Of a stretch of 10,017 nucleotides of DNA, positions 7,559 to 10,017 are shown in pieces. The notes under the pieces are model-generated. The model was given only the letters and a program-made list of their open reading frames with translations, was not told the origin of the DNA and did not search any database. The stretch comes from DUPQ01 sp041678685 (GTDB lineage: Bacteria > Bacillota > Clostridia > DUPQ01). The DNA is taken from positions 1 through 10,017 of the forward strand of contig JBAYNV010000074.1 of NCBI GenBank assembly GCA_041678685.1, read 5' to 3'. Positions within the stretch are counted from its first letter, which is position 1. Each line of letters starts with the position of its first letter. Both the position numbers and the translations under genes were made by a program.

Positions 7559-7954
7559 TCAATCGATATACTGTATCAGTTCGGCATAACCGTTATCCCT
7601 GCACCACTGATCGGCATACGAACCTTCACTTACCAGGATGCTGTTCAAAAACTGGAAACCGTCAAACGGCTGCCCTTCGATACCGGTTATATTAGCCGGT
7701 ATCGTTATGCTTGTCATGTATTCGCAGCCTTTGAATGCATTCGAAGCTATCCCGGTTATTTCATTTCCGTCTATCTTGGCAGGGATGATGACAAATGCCG
7801 CATTCCCGGTAAACCCGGTGATAACGCCATTGGAATATTTGAATTCGCTTGTTGCGGGCGTGGGTGTATCCTTCGCTTCGATACATGATGACAGTACACA
7901 CAGCAGAAGTATTACAAGGCAGATGAGTAAGATCTTCTTACCTGATTTTTTCAT
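7559..7954 (-). CDS. Small lipoprotein with BspA-like leucine-rich repeats
   Basis: This 131-residue protein starts with a lysine-rich n-region and a hydrophobic stretch (8-20) ending in a lipobox LSSC with Cys24, so it should be lipid-anchored outside the membrane. A short Thr/Pro linker (about 26-37) leads to one and a half to two LRR_5/BspA-type repeats: ITGIASNAFKGC, then MTSITIP and NITGIEGQPFDGF. The end, SEGSYADQWCRDNGY, is the closing pattern of BspA-like surface proteins. These are usually several hundred residues long, so this is a minimal form, either genuinely small or a cut-down relative. ATG 7954 is preferred over the in-frame ATG at 7966 because GGAGGT (7964-7959) lies between them. 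It is the first gene of the operon. Its role is unknown; repeats of this kind bind proteins or glycans in some other bacteria. Confidence 0.88.
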   Translation of the reverse strand: MKKSGKKILLICLVILLLCVLSSCIEAKDTPTPATSEFKYSNGVITGFTGNAAFVIIPAKIDGNEITGIASNAFKGCEYMTSITIPANITGIEGQPFDGFQFLNSILVSEGSYADQWCRDNGYAELIQYID

Positions 7955-7958
7955 TTTT

Positions 7959-7964
7959 ACCTCC
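7959..7964 (-). promoter_or_regulatory. Ribosome binding site of the lipoprotein gene
   Basis: GGAGGT reads from 7964 to 7959 on the minus strand, four bases before the ATG at 7954. It overlaps the upstream in-frame ATG at 7966-7964, which therefore cannot be the main start. Confidence 0.75.
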
Positions 7965-7977
7965 ATGGATCATCTTT

Positions 7978-8005
7978 ATTATACCTCATACATCCCAATT
8001 GGCAA
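7978..8005 (-). promoter_or_regulatory. Promoter of the lipoprotein-peptidase-isomerase operon
   Basis: On the minus strand TTGCCA (8005-8000, five of six matches to TTGACA) is followed after 16 bp by a perfect TATAAT (7983-7978). The leader to the ATG at 7954 would be very short, with the GGAGGT site just downstream. It faces away from the plus-strand promoter at 8029-8056. Confidence 0.78.
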
Positions 8006-8028
8006 TATGAAACACTGACGTTTTGATG

Positions 8029-8056
8029 TTGCATTATCGGACAAAAGGGCTATAAT
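8029..8056 (+). promoter_or_regulatory. Promoter of the 8083 gene
   Basis: A perfect -10 box TATAAT lies at 8051-8056, with a weak -35 candidate TTGCAT (8029-8034) 16 bp upstream. The poor -35 box suggests that an activator may help. The two divergent promoters are only 23 bp apart between their -35 boxes, so a regulator bound here could control both directions. Confidence 0.65.
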
Positions 8057-8082
8057 TCTAAATAATAATCAGTGAGGGCAAA

Positions 8083-9744
8083 ATGAATTATACAATCGAT
8101 TTTTACAGACGCGGAGTGACCAATCTAGAGAATTATCTCGAAACTTTGATACGTAACCAGATGACAGATGCAATGGACTGGCAGCATGGCGGCATAATGA
8201 GCATCGATCAGGGCATCGTTCCATATAACTGGGGCAGCGTCGTGTTTTATCCTGCCTTTTTATACTATTTCGAAGACAACAGATACTATAGAAGCAATGA
8301 TGCTTTCAGATGTGCGGATGAGCTTTTAGATTTCTTCAATACGAATCTTCACCATTCCGGCGTCCTGGACTTTCATATGGCAAATTTCTATTCGTCTCCT
8401 GACACGGCTTTTGTGAATACAGTATTATGCCGTTTATACAGATTCATCAAAGACAGACCCACAGATAAAAAGGGTAAGGAATTCAAGGTAAAACTGTATA
8501 ACACTATAAAAAGGACCGCAGACGGCATAATGGCAGGCGGATTCCATACGCCTAATCACAGGTGGGTGGAGACCGCGGCGCTTGCAGCTTCTATGAACAT
8601 AACAAAAGACCAGTCATATCTGACACGTATAAATGCCTTTTTGATAGAAGGTATAGACTGCGATGAAGAGGGAGAGTATACGGAACGCTCCACCGGAGGA
8701 TATAACTATATCAATAACGAGGCTATGATCAACATAGCGGTAGAGCTGGATAAACCGGAGTATCTTGAGAATGTCCGCAGGAATCTTAAAATGATGACAG
8801 AATATGTGCATACGAATCTGGAGATATTCACTCAGAACTCCACCCGGCAGGATAAGGGCGTTGAAAAGATATTTCTTGATAAATATCTTTATCAGTATCT
8901 TAAAGCCGGTAATCTGTTAAAAGACAGGGAACTCCTTTCCATAGCCAAGGCCATAACCGATGACCTCATTTTGCACGGAAGAGGTTATCCAATAGATCTT
9001 TGCAGCATGGTGACGGAGAATGATCTGGTCTCTCTTCCTGATGATATCGAACCATATGTATTTAAAGATTTTGACCGTCACTTCAAACAGTCAGGCCTGG
9101 TGCGCGAACAGCATAACGGATTTACGATGTCCATAATGGAAGACAACGATATCTTCATGTATCTTCGATACAAAGCCGTGGATATGTATATCCAGGGCGG
9201 GATACATTTCTTCAATGAAAGACATATCAGGGTGAAGAATATACGCAAGATAGAAAACGGGTATGCAATGGATTATCACGGCGAAGGGAAATACTACCTT
9301 CCTTACGGTGAATATCAGGGAACAAGCGATTTCAACAAGATGGACCTGGAAAAGAGAGCAACGACAAAACCCATAACGGTGGATGCCGTGATCGAAGTGA
9401 CGCATACCGAAAAGGGTTTCAGGATACATATCAAGACACAGGGCTGCAGAAAAGTATGTATAAGATTCGATATGGCACTGAACAGCAACTCTACAGTATT
9501 TGGAAACGGATATACCATACGCGCTAACGCGGGAGGCATATTGGTCGCAGGCAAAGGTTATGTGAAGGCTGAGCTCGGATCATGCGGCATAAAGATAGGT
9601 CCCGCTTTTGCAGACACATTCATAACTGAAGGATTGTTTGGATCAAATCCTATTGCAGCGGATAAATATCATGTATTCTTCAACGCACTGACGCCTTTTG
9701 ACAACACTTTCACCATAGAGCCTGTCATTAAGATCGAAGAATAA
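8083..9744 (+). CDS. Unassigned protein, probable alpha/alpha-toroid plus beta-sandwich carbohydrate-active enzyme
   Basis: I do not recognise a named family for this 553-residue protein. Residues about 1-310 are helix-rich with aromatic helices; about 375-553 are beta-rich, with a late GPAFADTF and FNALTPFDNTF. This layout is that of (alpha/alpha)-toroid polysaccharide lyases and related hydrolases. Motifs that look catalytic are GGFHTPNHRWVETAALA (152-168; Asn158, His159, Arg160), EGEYTERSTGGYN (196-208; Tyr199, Glu201, Arg202), and NSTRQDKG (252-259). The second resembles the DGxxxExSxGYH-like region of heparinase II/III-type proteins. No signal peptide is visible, so it would act on imported oligosaccharides in the cytoplasm. 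ATG 8083 has GAGGG at 8074-8078. A glycoside hydrolase or epimerase of a toroid family is an alternative. The coding call is secure; the function is an inference. Confidence 0.9.
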   Translation: MNYTIDFYRRGVTNLENYLETLIRNQMTDAMDWQHGGIMSIDQGIVPYNWGSVVFYPAFLYYFEDNRYYRSNDAFRCADELLDFFNTNLHHSGVLDFHMANFYSSPDTAFVNTVLCRLYRFIKDRPTDKKGKEFKVKLYNTIKRTADGIMAGGFHTPNHRWVETAALAASMNITKDQSYLTRINAFLIEGIDCDEEGEYTERSTGGYNYINNEAMINIAVELDKPEYLENVRRNLKMMTEYVHTNLEIFTQNSTRQDKGVEKIFLDKYLYQYLKAGNLLKDRELLSIAKAITDDLILHGRGYPIDLCSMVTENDLVSLPDDIEPYVFKDFDRHFKQSGLVREQHNGFTMSIMEDNDIFMYLRYKAVDMYIQGGIHFFNERHIRVKNIRKIENGYAMDYHGEGKYYLPYGEYQGTSDFNKMDLEKRATTKPITVDAVIEVTHTEKGFRIHIKTQGCRKVCIRFDMALNSNSTVFGNGYTIRANAGGILVAGKGYVKAELGSCGIKIGPAFADTFITEGLFGSNPIAADKYHVFFNALTPFDNTFTIEPVIKIEE

Positions 9745-10017
9745 CTTCCAGTCCGGTTTTTATACATATATGTGTATCAAACAGGATATCATTCGCCTTT
9801 GACACCCAATCAGTGGCTGCTTTCCCGTCTGCGGTGATATCGAAGCTGCCCGTAAAGCCGCCGGGAAGTCTGAGTTCTCTTATCTTTAATGAGCCACTTT
9901 CTATATTAAGAGTGAATATATTGTCTTTGATCTCAACATTTCCCCATGCGCTGCCCAGGCTGAATATACTTCTAAAGTCAGACTTATTTATGACCGGATC
10001 GAACCCTATCACTCCAC
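9728..10017 (-). CDS. C-terminal end of a probable carbohydrate-active enzyme, 5' part outside the window
   Basis: The minus-strand frame is open from the right edge to TAA at 9730-9728, giving about 95 visible residues. The sequence is beta-rich, with DFRSIFSLGSAWGNVEI, then alternating strands (FTLNIESGSLKIRELRLPG) and a Gly/Asp-rich turn. That SxGSxWG plus GxLxIxxLxLP style is seen in C-terminal beta-domains of large toroid-type glycosidases, for example GH116-like proteins, but the match is by eye and the family is not certain. A GTG at 10012 is internal and unlikely to be the start, since the frame continues upstream. The gene converges with the 8083 gene and their ends overlap by 17 bp, so no separate terminator exists between them. 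Confidence 0.7.
   Translation of the reverse strand, partial: GVIGFDPVINKSDFRSIFSLGSAWGNVEIKDNIFTLNIESGSLKIRELRLPGGFTGSFDITADGKAATDWVSKANDILFDTHICIKTGLEVILRS

Noticed and set aside
7678..7704. A 9-bp perfect inverted repeat (CGATACCGG / CCGGTATCG) with a 9-base loop.
   Set aside because: It lies inside the lipoprotein coding region where repeated Ile-Thr-Gly-Ile codons create similar sequence, and no T-tract follows; a chance hairpin is the simpler reading.

Overview
The window holds eight protein-coding genes, two of them cut by its edges, packed with short intergenic gaps. The moderate-to-low GC, strong GGAGG-type ribosome binding sites, TTGACA/TATAAT-like promoters, GTG and TTG starts, and the gene families (GH2, GH36, DUF4143 ATPase, M55 peptidase, BspA-type lipoprotein) point to a gut- or rumen-type Firmicute, most likely a Clostridia member such as a Lachnospiraceae. 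That placement is an inference from style and gene content, not from a marker gene. No rRNA, tRNA, CRISPR array, transposase or phage gene is visible.

Left part, plus strand (1-4338): the 3' part of a family 2 glycoside hydrolase ends in a clear intrinsic terminator. A new promoter then drives a GH36 alpha-galactosidase whose 3' end overlaps the GTG start of a ten-helix EamA/DMT-type transporter. The neat reading is cytoplasmic oligosaccharide cleavage, with the transporter moving a substrate or product, but its cargo is not known.

Middle (4339-5798): three tandem copies of a roughly 20-bp direct repeat, spaced about three helical turns, sit just upstream of a near-consensus extended -10 promoter. 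This promoter drives a stand-alone AAA-type ATPase with a C-terminal DUF4143/PD-(D/E)XK-like region. It looks like an independently regulated insertion between two sugar-metabolism blocks.

Right part: on the minus strand (7954 down to 5839) lies an apparent three-gene operon of a small lipoprotein with BspA-like leucine-rich repeats, an M55 (DppA-like) D-aminopeptidase, and a xylose-isomerase-like TIM-barrel sugar isomerase/epimerase. The last two overlap by ATGA. A divergent promoter starts a 553-residue plus-strand gene that resembles the alpha/alpha-toroid plus beta-sandwich polysaccharide lyase/hydrolase fold but that I cannot place in a named family. It converges with, and overlaps by 17 bp, the C-terminal end of another probable carbohydrate-active enzyme that runs off the right edge.

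Overall this is an accessory glycan-use region. The least explained items are the 8083-9744 enzyme-like gene, the repeat-controlled ATPase, and the lipoprotein/peptidase/isomerase operon.
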